Positions 8,874 through 16,197 of a stretch of DNA of 64,000 bases are shown one piece after another. A model generated the notes under the pieces. It made no database searches. It was not told where the DNA came from and saw only the letters and a list, made by a program, of their open reading frames with translations. The position numbers and the translations under genes are program-made. How positions within the stretch are numbered: position 1 is the stretch's first letter; every line of letters starts with the position of its first letter. Source of the stretch: Deltaproteobacteria bacterium (GTDB lineage: Bacteria; Myxococcota; Myxococcia; SLRQ01); the NCBI GenBank assembly GCA_029210625.1, contig JARGFU010000001.1, forward strand, positions 451,806 to 515,805, read 5' to 3'.

Positions 8874-9887
8874 CTATTGCCTGCCGAGTTTCCGCCTGAC
8901 CAACCCGATCAACCGCCTCAACCCCTCTATTCCCAGTTCAATCTCATACTCGTCATCGAACGAAACAGACCAGTCGTCGCAGTCGTTGCAGGGAAAAGGA
9001 AGCGCGCCCCACTCTCCACGTCGGTGTTGCTGTCGCAACTCCTTCATTCTCCCTGTCCAGACCTCTTCGAGGCTCTGCTCCCGCACGTTTCCAGCAACGA
9101 ATCGGGCCTCCGGATCAGCCGAGCACATGGTCACATCACCCACGTGGGTGATCGCCAACGTATTCATCGCCCAGTAGCAGAGGTGACGGTCCCCCTTCTC
9201 GGCACCTCCCGAGACCGCATCAACCATGCCGGTCCAGGTCACCTTCTTCCGGACCTTGATGTCAGCACCACTACCTTTCCACAACTTGATGAAGCCCTCG
9301 AGTTCATGGGCGTTCTCGTCCATCTCTATGAACTGCACCTGCACATAGCAGCGTCTATTTCCAGGTTGCTTTTGCTGCAGTTCCAGGAAGTTCCGGACGT
9401 TAGCCACGACCTCCGAGTAGACCCCCCCGACCCTCACCTTGTCGTAGGTCTCCGATGTCGTAGCATCGATACCGACGTACATTCGATCGAGGCCGGCCCC
9501 GGTCAAACGGTGCGCCATCTCAGAATCGAGCAACACTCCATTGGTGTTGATGGCAACATCCTCGCACCCGGCATCCTTGGCATATCGAATCATCGAGTCG
9601 ATCGAGCGAAGGTCCTCTCGACCTTCATCATGCTTCCTCAGTAACAACGGCTCGCCGAAGAAGGCCAGCAACACCCTGGTATCCGGAGCCTTCGCCGCGA
9701 TCTCGTCGATGATCTTGGTGTAGAGCCCCCATTCCATTCTTCCCTGCTCCCGCTGCATCTCCTTGTGCGCGCACATCGAGCACTTGAGATTGCAGAAGTT
9801 CGTGGTGTCGATCGTGACCGTCTTGGGAAACGGCAGGTCTCGCCGGAACTCCAGCAACCGAACGAAATGAGGGACCGTGATCTTCAT
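8874..9887 (-). CDS. Radical SAM enzyme with SPASM-like C-terminus
   Basis: This 337-residue protein has the radical SAM cluster motif C32-x3-C36-x2-C39 (FCNLKCSMC) and a glycine-rich downstream segment. A C-terminal cysteine set (VTMCSADPEARFVAGN and PFPCNDCDDW) fits an auxiliary-cluster SPASM or twitch domain. SPASM enzymes modify peptides or sugars, and those in polysaccharide clusters are often dehydrogenases or epimerases of carbohydrate substrates; the substrate here is unknown. The ATG at 9887 has a good AGGAG ribosome site nine bases upstream. Base composition is lower in GC than the flanks. It sits between an acyltransferase and a FemAB-like gene in the same direction. Confidence 0.88.
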   Translation of the reverse strand: MKITVPHFVRLLEFRRDLPFPKTVTIDTTNFCNLKCSMCAHKEMQREQGRMEWGLYTKIIDEIAAKAPDTRVLLAFFGEPLLLRKHDEGREDLRSIDSMIRYAKDAGCEDVAINTNGVLLDSEMAHRLTGAGLDRMYVGIDATTSETYDKVRVGGVYSEVVANVRNFLELQQKQPGNRRCYVQVQFIEMDENAHELEGFIKLWKGSGADIKVRKKVTWTGMVDAVSGGAEKGDRHLCYWAMNTLAITHVGDVTMCSADPEARFVAGNVREQSLEEVWTGRMKELRQQHRRGEWGALPFPCNDCDDWSVSFDDEYEIELGIEGLRRLIGLVRRKLGRQ

Positions 9888-9938
9888 GAAACTGACTCCT
9901 GCATCAAAGTGCGGTTTGACTGCCTCTCGAAACCGCCT

Positions 9939-10388
9939 CTAGATGGGCAACTTCCGGATCAATCTGGCAGGAACCCCGGCCATCACACTTCCGGCCGGCA
10001 CATCTTTGGTCACGACAGAACCCGAACCAATCACCGACATTCGACCGATCGTGACACCTGGATGGATCACGGCATTGGCCCCGATCCAGACGTCGTCCTC
10101 GAGACAGATAGTCTCGCTCTTGCCTGGCATGAACTCGGCCACCCTGCTCTTGTTGGGGTTCGAGGAGGCCGCCAACACGACGCCCGGCGCGATCCCATTT
10201 CTCCGGCCGATCACCACTGTGGCTCCAGCCTCCAGATCGAGGATCATCCGGACCTGCATGTTCACGTAGGAGTCCGCTCCAATCTGAACGCCGGAAAAGC
10301 GGAAAAGCCGCATCCGGAGACCCGGAAGGGGGCAGAGAGTTGCGCTCAGTCCGGCGAGATGCCTGAGCTTCCTGAACAGGATCTTCAC
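9939..10388 (-). CDS. Left-handed beta-helix acyltransferase (hexapeptide repeat)
   Basis: This 149-residue protein carries hexapeptide repeats in two blocks (IGADSYVNMQVRMIL to IAPGVVL, and IGANAVIHPGVTIGRMSVIG) followed by the usual tail SVVTKDVPAGSVMAGVPARL. It likely acetylates a sugar using acetyl-CoA as a trimeric enzyme in the cytoplasm. The GTG at 10388 is chosen because it overlaps the upstream GT4 stop by four bases and has an AAGGAG ribosome site just upstream. An ATG at 10418 would add ten residues and lies inside the GT4 gene. It belongs to the polysaccharide cluster. Confidence 0.87.
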   Translation of the reverse strand: MKILFRKLRHLAGLSATLCPLPGLRMRLFRFSGVQIGADSYVNMQVRMILDLEAGATVVIGRRNGIAPGVVLAASSNPNKSRVAEFMPGKSETICLEDDVWIGANAVIHPGVTIGRMSVIGSGSVVTKDVPAGSVMAGVPARLIRKLPI

Positions 10389-11530
10389 TGGGCCCTCTCC
10401 TTGTTCTTTGCAGACCACTGACCAGCAAGACTCCGCGCCGAGGTCTCGATGGAGAGCTCGGCGGCAAGACTGGCGACGCCGGCCTCGAAGTCGGCGGAAT
10501 CTCCGCGCTCCATCTCCAGCATGGCCTCCGCGAGTCCTGCCTCGTCCTCGGCGTCCACCACCCTTCCGGCTCCGTGACGGGAGACCAGCTCACCCATGTC
10601 GCCCACCTCGGTGACGATCACCGGTGCTCCGAGCTGGGCGGCGTCGGAGAGGACCACCGGGAGGCTCTCCATCCGGGAGGGGATGACGACGCAGCGGGCC
10701 GACGAGAAGAGCTCGACCACTCGGGCCTCGTCGGCGAAGCCGCCGAGGGTGACGTGCTCACCCAGGCGCAGCTCGTCGATCAGCGAGCGCAGGGTAGCCT
10801 CCTCTGGACCACCGCCGTGGAGGGTCAGGCTCTGGGTGCCCCCGGCGTCGAGGTAGCGGCGCATCGCTCGCAGGAGCACGTCGACCCCCTTCACCTCGGC
10901 ATAGCGGCCGACGAAGGCGAAGCCCTCTCTCTCCTCGGGCATCACCTCGGGGCGGGGCAGCCGGCGGCTGCTGGCCAGGAAGTCGACCTCGACCCCTCCG
11001 AGGGCCGCGGCGTCCCGGCCGAGCTTCAGGCCATCGGCGAAGACCCGGTCGCTGTCGCGCAGGACCGCGGCGACCGCCCGGCGGAGGCCCGGGAGCTTGC
11101 CGTAGGTCCAGATGTCCGAGCCCAGGCACCAGGTGTCGTAGGGCACACCGGCCCGGTGCTTGAGCCAGCTCGCCAGCAAGCCCGAGGGCACCGCCCACAT
11201 GGCCAGCACCCGATCGATGGGCCGCTCGCGATGGAGCCGCTCGAGCGCCCAGATCCCCGCGGGGAAGAGGCTCGCCATGGAGGCCGCGTCGAGGGGCTGC
11301 CAGGGCTTCATCGAGGAGAGGGTCTTGGCCCCGCCGAGCCAGGGGAACCACTCCACGCTGATCCCCGGGGCGCTCACCTTCTGGCCCGGTCGCTTGTCGG
11401 GGGTCAGCACCGTCACCTCGTGCCCCAGCTCGTGCACGGCCAGAGCGAAGTCCTGCACGAAGAGCCCCGCGGCGGCCCGCGAGTCCTCGGGGTTCAGGGG
11501 GTAGGAGCTGGTGATGATGCAGAGGTGCAC
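10385..11530 (-). CDS. GT4-type glycosyltransferase
   Basis: This protein of about 381 residues is a GT-B fold glycosyltransferase. The N-terminus LCIITSSYPLNPEDSRAAAG is the GT4 Rossmann start with glycine loop, the middle has FAFVGRYAEVKGVDVLLRAM, and the donor site is SRMESLPVVLSDAAQLGAPV. It adds a sugar from a nucleotide donor to a growing lipid-linked glycan at the inner face of the membrane. The start is GTG at 11530; a TTG at 11548 in frame overlaps the upstream stop as TTGA and is the alternative. The open frame reaching further upstream is shadow of the aminotransferase gene. Confidence 0.88.
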   Translation of the reverse strand: MHLCIITSSYPLNPEDSRAAAGLFVQDFALAVHELGHEVTVLTPDKRPGQKVSAPGISVEWFPWLGGAKTLSSMKPWQPLDAASMASLFPAGIWALERLHRERPIDRVLAMWAVPSGLLASWLKHRAGVPYDTWCLGSDIWTYGKLPGLRRAVAAVLRDSDRVFADGLKLGRDAAALGGVEVDFLASSRRLPRPEVMPEEREGFAFVGRYAEVKGVDVLLRAMRRYLDAGGTQSLTLHGGGPEEATLRSLIDELRLGEHVTLGGFADEARVVELFSSARCVVIPSRMESLPVVLSDAAQLGAPVIVTEVGDMGELVSRHGAGRVVDAEDEAGLAEAMLEMERGDSADFEAGVASLAAELSIETSARSLAGQWSAKNKERAQ

Positions 11531-11544
11531 GACTTCACTCGACT

Positions 11545-12714
11545 TCAAGCGCCGGCCAGCGCGTCCTTCACCGCCCAGAGGACGTGCTCGACCTCGCTGT
11601 CGGTGAGCTTGGCCGAGAGGGGGAGACTCAGGGTCTGCCGGCCGATGCGCAGGGCCTCCGGCCACTCCTCGGCCTTCCAGCCGAGCCGCTCCTGATAGAC
11701 CGGATGCTCGGCGACCGAGAGGTAGTGGACGCCGGTGCCGACCCCCCGCGCGGTGAGCGCATCGAGGAGCGCGTCCCGGGAGAGCCCGCAGGCCTCCTCG
11801 TCGACGCGGATCGTGTAGAGGTGGAGGCCGTGGCGGGTGTCCTCGTCCGGAGGCGCCGGAGTGCCTAGGGGCAGTCCGGCCAGGCCCTGGTCGTAGCGGC
11901 TCCAGACTTCCTGCCGGCGGAGGTAGCACTCCTCCAGGCGGGCCAGCTGGTGGACACCCATGGAGGCCTGGAGGTCGGTCATGTTGGCCTTCCAGCCGAA
12001 CTCGACCACCTGGTAGTGCCGGAAGCCCTCGCCGCCGAAGCGCTTCCAGGCGTCCTTGGACATGCCGTGGAGGGCCAGTTGCCGGAGGCGCGCCATCCGC
12101 TCCGGGTCGGCGGCGAGGATCATCCCACCCTCGGCGGTGGAGAGGTTCTTGGTCGCGTAGAAGGAGAAGCAGCCGTAGGACCCGAAGGTGCCGGCCTTGC
12201 GGCCGTGGTACTCGGTCTCGATCGCGTGGGCGCAGTCCTCGATGAGGAGCAGCCCCGCGTCCTCGGCGAGCGTGGTGAGGGCGTCCATCTCGCAGGGGCG
12301 CCCGGCGAAGTGGACCGGCAAAATCGCCTTCGTTTTGGGGGTGAGGGCCTCGGCCACCCTCGCCGGATCGATGTTCTGGGTCACCGGGTCGACGTCCACG
12401 AGCACCGGGGTCGCCCCCGTGTGGTGGATCGCGTTGACCGTGGCGCAGAAGGTCAGCGGCGTGGTGATCACCTCGTCCCCCGGCCCGATCCCGGCGTCCA
12501 GGAGCGAGAGGTGGAGCGCGGCAGTGCATGAGGCCACGGCGACGGCGTCCTCGACTCCTTTGTAGCGCGCGAACTCACCCTCGAAGCGCTTCACCTTCGG
12601 ACCGGTGCCGATCCAGCCCGAGCGCAGGGTCGCGACGACCTCCTCGATCTCCTCCTCCCCGATGAGGGGCGCGCCGAAGACGATGAAGTCGGGCTTCGAT
12701 TCAGGCTTGCTCAT
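11545..12714 (-). CDS. DegT/DnrJ/EryC1 PLP-dependent sugar aminotransferase
   Basis: This 389-residue protein has the DegT-family fold: GSGWIGTGPKV-like entry (RSGWIGTGPKVKRFE), SCTAALHLSLLDAGIGPGDE, IEDCAHAIETEY, and the PLP-binding Lys189 in FYATKNLSTAEGG. These enzymes transfer an amino group, usually from glutamate, to a keto-sugar nucleotide, making an amino-sugar for surface polysaccharide. Its ATG lies 14 bases inside the upstream nucleotidyltransferase gene, so the two are probably cotranslated. An amino-sugar product would provide the acceptor for the acyltransferases encoded downstream, which is an inference from gene order. Confidence 0.93.
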   Translation of the reverse strand: MSKPESKPDFIVFGAPLIGEEEIEEVVATLRSGWIGTGPKVKRFEGEFARYKGVEDAVAVASCTAALHLSLLDAGIGPGDEVITTPLTFCATVNAIHHTGATPVLVDVDPVTQNIDPARVAEALTPKTKAILPVHFAGRPCEMDALTTLAEDAGLLLIEDCAHAIETEYHGRKAGTFGSYGCFSFYATKNLSTAEGGMILAADPERMARLRQLALHGMSKDAWKRFGGEGFRHYQVVEFGWKANMTDLQASMGVHQLARLEECYLRRQEVWSRYDQGLAGLPLGTPAPPDEDTRHGLHLYTIRVDEEACGLSRDALLDALTARGVGTGVHYLSVAEHPVYQERLGWKAEEWPEALRIGRQTLSLPLSAKLTDSEVEHVLWAVKDALAGA

Positions 12715-13447
12715 GGAGGAGGATCTCGTTGGCGTTCGAGAGGAGGATCTGGTTGGCCTCGGCCAGCGACTCGAAGGTGCCCGCGTCGGTCCAGCGGCCC
12801 CGGCAGACGTCGTACTCGAGCTCCTTGCGCTCGATGTAGACGTTGTTCACGGTGCTGATCTCGAGCTCCCCGCGATCCGAGGCCTCGATGCCCCGGATGA
12901 TCTCGAAGACCTCGGCGCCATAGAAGTAGAGGCCCACCACGGCGAGCGACGACTTGGGCTGGGCCGGCTTCTCCTCGATCTCGATGACCTGGTGCTCGTC
13001 GAGGGCGGCGACCCCGTAGCGCTCGGGATCCCCGACCTCCTTCAGCAGCACCCGCGCACCCTTCTCCTGCTTCCGGAAGGCATCGGCGTAGGGGGCGATG
13101 GTGCGCTCGAAGACGTTGTCCCCGAGGATGACGCACATCCGGTCGTCGCCGATGAAGTTCTCGGCCAGGGCCAGGGCGTGGGCGATGCCGCCGGCGGTCT
13201 CCTGCACCCGGTAGGTGAGGGAGACCCCGAAGACCGCGCCGCTGCCCAGGCAACGAACGACGTCACCCATGTGCTCGGTGCTGGTGACCACCAGGATCTC
13301 GTCGATGCCCGCCGAGGCCATCTGCCGGATGGGGTGAAAGAGCATGGGCTCGCGCCCGACCGGGAGGAGGTGCTTGTTGGTGGCCTTGGTCAGCGGGTCG
13401 AGGCGGCTGCCGAGGCCGCCAGCGAGGATGATGCCCTTGAGCTTCAC
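12701..13447 (-). CDS. RmlA-like sugar-1-phosphate nucleotidyltransferase
   Basis: This 248-residue protein begins with KLKGIILAGGLGSRLDPLT and continues NKHLLPVGREPM, the signature for nucleotide binding and pyrophosphorylase activity. Later blocks are LGDNVFE, YGVAALDE, GLYFYGAEVF and WTDAGTFESL. It would activate a hexose-1-phosphate with dTTP or UTP. The start is GTG at 13447, overlapping the stop of the winged-helix regulator by four bases. The C-terminus overlaps the aminotransferase gene by 14 bases. It is shorter than RmlA proper (about 290), matching the short glucose-1-phosphate thymidylyltransferase-like group. Confidence 0.9.
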   Translation of the reverse strand: MKLKGIILAGGLGSRLDPLTKATNKHLLPVGREPMLFHPIRQMASAGIDEILVVTSTEHMGDVVRCLGSGAVFGVSLTYRVQETAGGIAHALALAENFIGDDRMCVILGDNVFERTIAPYADAFRKQEKGARVLLKEVGDPERYGVAALDEHQVIEIEEKPAQPKSSLAVVGLYFYGAEVFEIIRGIEASDRGELEISTVNNVYIERKELEYDVCRGRWTDAGTFESLAEANQILLSNANEILLHEQA

Positions 13448-14019
13448 GACTCCTGCTCCTTGGTGTCGATGGCGGAGACGGTCCCGGACTCCCTCGACCA
13501 GAGGCACATCACGCTGCCCAGCGTGCCCTGATCGCGGAAGGCCTCGAACTCCCCCGCGGTGATGATGAGGGGACGGATCTTGCGCTGGATGTAGCGCTCG
13601 GTCTTGGCAATGACGTCCTGGAGCTGTTGCTGGTCGATCTGGCCGACGAGGACGACGTCGATGACGCCGGTGTCCTTGCCCTCCGCATAATCGCCGACCA
13701 GCCAGGCGCTCTCGAGCTCGCCGAGGCGCTCGATCACCGAGGTGACCAGGCTGTCGATGCCGGTCATCTTGCGGACGGCGGAGGCGAGCTCCGGAAAGAG
13801 GGGGTGCTTCCGGTTGGCCCGGTAGTAGATGCTCCGGCCGTCCTTCTCGCTCGTGAGCAGGCCGTGCTCGGTGAGGGAGTTCAGCTCGGTGCGCACGGCG
13901 TTGGTGCTCACGTCGAACTCGGTGGCCAGCTGCCGCAGGTAGGCGCGGGTGGCCGGGTTCAGGAAGAGCTTGACCAGGATCCCGATGCGGGTCTTGGAGC
14001 CGATGATCGCGTCCAGCAC
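13444..14019 (-). CDS. Winged-helix regulator with nucleotidyltransferase-like C-terminal domain
   Basis: This 191-residue protein starts with a winged helix (KTRIGILVKLFLNPATRAYL, then QLATEFDVSTNAVRTELNSL and the wing GLLTSEKDGRSIYYRANRKH). The second half has a minimal nucleotidyltransferase fold, with WLVGDYAEGKDTGVIDVVLVG in place of the usual G-S-x-A-x-G and D-x-D. The second catalytic Asp is replaced by Val, so that domain may bind rather than transfer nucleotides. It is the first gene of the downstream polysaccharide operon, overlapping the nucleotidyltransferase gene by four bases, and is likely its local regulator. GTG at 14019 is the start. Confidence 0.82.
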   Translation of the reverse strand: MLDAIIGSKTRIGILVKLFLNPATRAYLRQLATEFDVSTNAVRTELNSLTEHGLLTSEKDGRSIYYRANRKHPLFPELASAVRKMTGIDSLVTSVIERLGELESAWLVGDYAEGKDTGVIDVVLVGQIDQQQLQDVIAKTERYIQRKIRPLIITAGEFEAFRDQGTLGSVMCLWSRESGTVSAIDTKEQES

Positions 14020-14071
14020 GGCTATCGAGTAGCAAACTTACTCGTTAGTCGTCCAGGTATTTGATCCGAAA

Positions 14072-15100
14072 TCAGGGCCTGTTCGACCGTAAACCCTCGT
14101 AATACTGCTTCTTCTGGAAATAGAGGGTCCGCTCGAGGGTCAGGCGCAGACGGGCATGGGACTCGACCGTGATGGCGATGACCAGGAAGACCAGGGAGGT
14201 CCCCAGCAGGGCTCCCGACAGGAAGCCCGCCCAGAGGTGAGGGGAGAAGTGGCCGGTCGAGAGGAAGTGCCAGACGAAGAAGGAGGCCAGGCCCAGCCCC
14301 GGGGTCCCGAAGAGCCCGGAGAGCGCGAAGAAGAAGGTGAAGGGCCGGTAGTCCTTGAAGGTCGAGAGGATGATCCGGGAGGTGTTCTTCGCGTAGCGCA
14401 GGATGCTGGAGGCCACGCGGCTCTCGCCGTACTCCCGCTCGCCCCTCACCTTCAGGGGCACCTCGACGATCTTCAGGCCCTTGAATGCGAGATCGATGAA
14501 GGTCTCCTGGGTGTAGGTGAACTCCCCGAAGAGGTTGAGGCGCATCACCGCATCGGCATGGAACGCCCGGAACCCACAGGCCACATCGTAGAAGCGCTTG
14601 CCGATCAGGCTGCTGACGATCCAGGCCACCGCCGCGTTGCCGAAGCGCTTGACCACCGGCATCTGGGGGACGAGCGCCTTGTCCTTGAAGCGGGAACAGG
14701 TGGCGAAGTCGGCCTCACCCCGGCGTACCGGCTCGAGCAGCTTGGGGATGTCCTCGGGGGAGAACTGCCCGTCCGAGTCGATGTTGACCACGTAGTCGGC
14801 GCCGGCCTCGAGGGCCGCCTCGATGCCCGAGTGGAAGGCCGCACCGACCCCGCGAGGGCGGGAGTGAGAGATCACCTGAGCGCCCTTCTCCAGGGCGATC
14901 TCCGGAGTGCGGTCGGTGGAGCCGTCGTTCACCACGATGACCTTCACCTCGAGCCCGTCGATCGCGGGGATGCGGTCGATGACCTCTCCGAGGGTGGCCT
15001 CCTCGTTCAGGGCCGGGAGGATGACGCAGAGGGTTCCGCCTACCGGGACGGCAAGCTCGGTGTCGTTCAGGGGTGCGAAAGGTTCGGTGGGGGTGTCCAC
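14072..15100 (-). CDS. GT2 family glycosyltransferase with C-terminal membrane anchor
   Basis: This protein of about 342 residues has a GT-A domain: ILPALNEEATLGEVI, VIVVNDGSTDRTPEIALEKG, the metal-binding region YVVNIDSDGQFSPEDI, and ACGFRAFHADAVMRLNLFGE. It is followed by two C-terminal membrane spans near residues 255-320. It resembles polyprenyl-phosphate hexose synthases and likely makes a lipid-linked sugar donor of the kind TMTC-like GT-C enzymes use, which are encoded nearby. The start is taken as GTG at 15100 just ahead of the domain; longer open frame upstream runs into the promoter region of the divergent hydrolase gene. Confidence 0.87.
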   Translation of the reverse strand: MDTPTEPFAPLNDTELAVPVGGTLCVILPALNEEATLGEVIDRIPAIDGLEVKVIVVNDGSTDRTPEIALEKGAQVISHSRPRGVGAAFHSGIEAALEAGADYVVNIDSDGQFSPEDIPKLLEPVRRGEADFATCSRFKDKALVPQMPVVKRFGNAAVAWIVSSLIGKRFYDVACGFRAFHADAVMRLNLFGEFTYTQETFIDLAFKGLKIVEVPLKVRGEREYGESRVASSILRYAKNTSRIILSTFKDYRPFTFFFALSGLFGTPGLGLASFFVWHFLSTGHFSPHLWAGFLSGALLGTSLVFLVIAITVESHARLRLTLERTLYFQKKQYYEGLRSNRP

Positions 15101-15190
15101 GGCCGGGCAACCTATCCGAGAAACTCGCGTCAGCGAAGGACCCTGGTCGAAGCAGGGGAGCAGGTGCCGCGTTTGGGGTAGGCTGCCCGG

Positions 15191-16180
15191 ATGGGATACG
15201 CCCGCGAGAAGCTCCCCCACGAGTGCTACGCGCCGGATACGGGCGACGGATGGCTGCTGGATCTCTGCGTCTTCCGTGACCCCGAGGCCTTCGACCCGAA
15301 GCTCGCTCCCCTGGTGATGATCCCGGGCTACGGGATGAACACCCACCCCCTGACCTACCACCCCACCGGCGAGTCACTCACCGAGCACCTCTGCGGCCGC
15401 GGCTTCGAGGTCTGGGCCGCGAACCTGCGGGGTCAGGGCCGCAGCGCCCGGCTCTCGGGCCGGCGGCGCTACGGCTTCCCCGAGCTGGCGCTGACCGATC
15501 TGCCGGTCACCTTCCAGACCGTCCTCGAGCGGACGAAGACCGAGGCCAACACCCTCACCCCCATCGGCTGCTCCCTGGGCGCCTCGCTGGTCTACGCCTA
15601 CCTCGCCCACCACCGGGACGATCATCCCCTGCAGAGCATGGTGGCGGTGGGTGGCCCCCTGCGCTGGGACAAGATCCACCCTCTGCTGCGGGTCGCCTTC
15701 GGCAGCCCCCGGCTGGTCGGCAGCATCCCCATGGCCGGCACCCGCAAGCTGGCCGCCACCGCGATGCCCCTCATCAAGCGCCTCCCGAAGCTCGCGGCGA
15801 TCTACATGAACGCCTCGATCATCGACATGGAGGCCGCCGACGAGCTGGTGCTCACGGTCGAGGACCCCAACCCGGAGCTCAACCGGCAGATCGCCAGCTG
15901 GGTGGTGAAGAAAGACCTGGTGGTCGAGGGCGTGAACGCCTCCGAGGCCCTCACCGGCCTCGAGCTCCCCATCCTCTGCATCCTCGCCAACGCGGACGGC
16001 ATCGTCACTCCCGAGGCAGCGCTCTCGGTGAAGAAGATCGTCGATCACGGGTCGGTCGAGCTGCTGGAGGTCGGGGACGACGAGACCTGGTTTGCTCACG
16101 CCGACCTCTTCGTCTCGAATCACGCCCGGGCCCAGGTCTTCGAGCCGCTGGGGCACTGGCTGCTGGGTGCTCGGAACTGA
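15191..16180 (+). CDS. Alpha/beta-fold hydrolase
   Basis: This 329-residue protein has LVMIPGYGMNTHPLTYH (oxyanion region), EVWAANLRGQGRSARLSG, and the nucleophile elbow GCSLGASLVYAYLA with the serine in G-x-S-x-G. A late acidic residue (ILANADGIVTPE) and a histidine near FAHADLF complete the likely triad. There is no signal peptide, so it is probably cytoplasmic. It resembles lipase/esterase and polyhydroxyalkanoate-depolymerase-like hydrolases; the substrate is unknown. It is divergent from the GT2 gene with about 90 bases between the starts. The sulfatase-like lipoprotein gene follows 17 bases downstream. Confidence 0.82.
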   Translation: MGYAREKLPHECYAPDTGDGWLLDLCVFRDPEAFDPKLAPLVMIPGYGMNTHPLTYHPTGESLTEHLCGRGFEVWAANLRGQGRSARLSGRRRYGFPELALTDLPVTFQTVLERTKTEANTLTPIGCSLGASLVYAYLAHHRDDHPLQSMVAVGGPLRWDKIHPLLRVAFGSPRLVGSIPMAGTRKLAATAMPLIKRLPKLAAIYMNASIIDMEAADELVLTVEDPNPELNRQIASWVVKKDLVVEGVNASEALTGLELPILCILANADGIVTPEAALSVKKIVDHGSVELLEVGDDETWFAHADLFVSNHARAQVFEPLGHWLLGARN

Positions 16181-16197
16181 GAGCCGCGGAGAGACCC

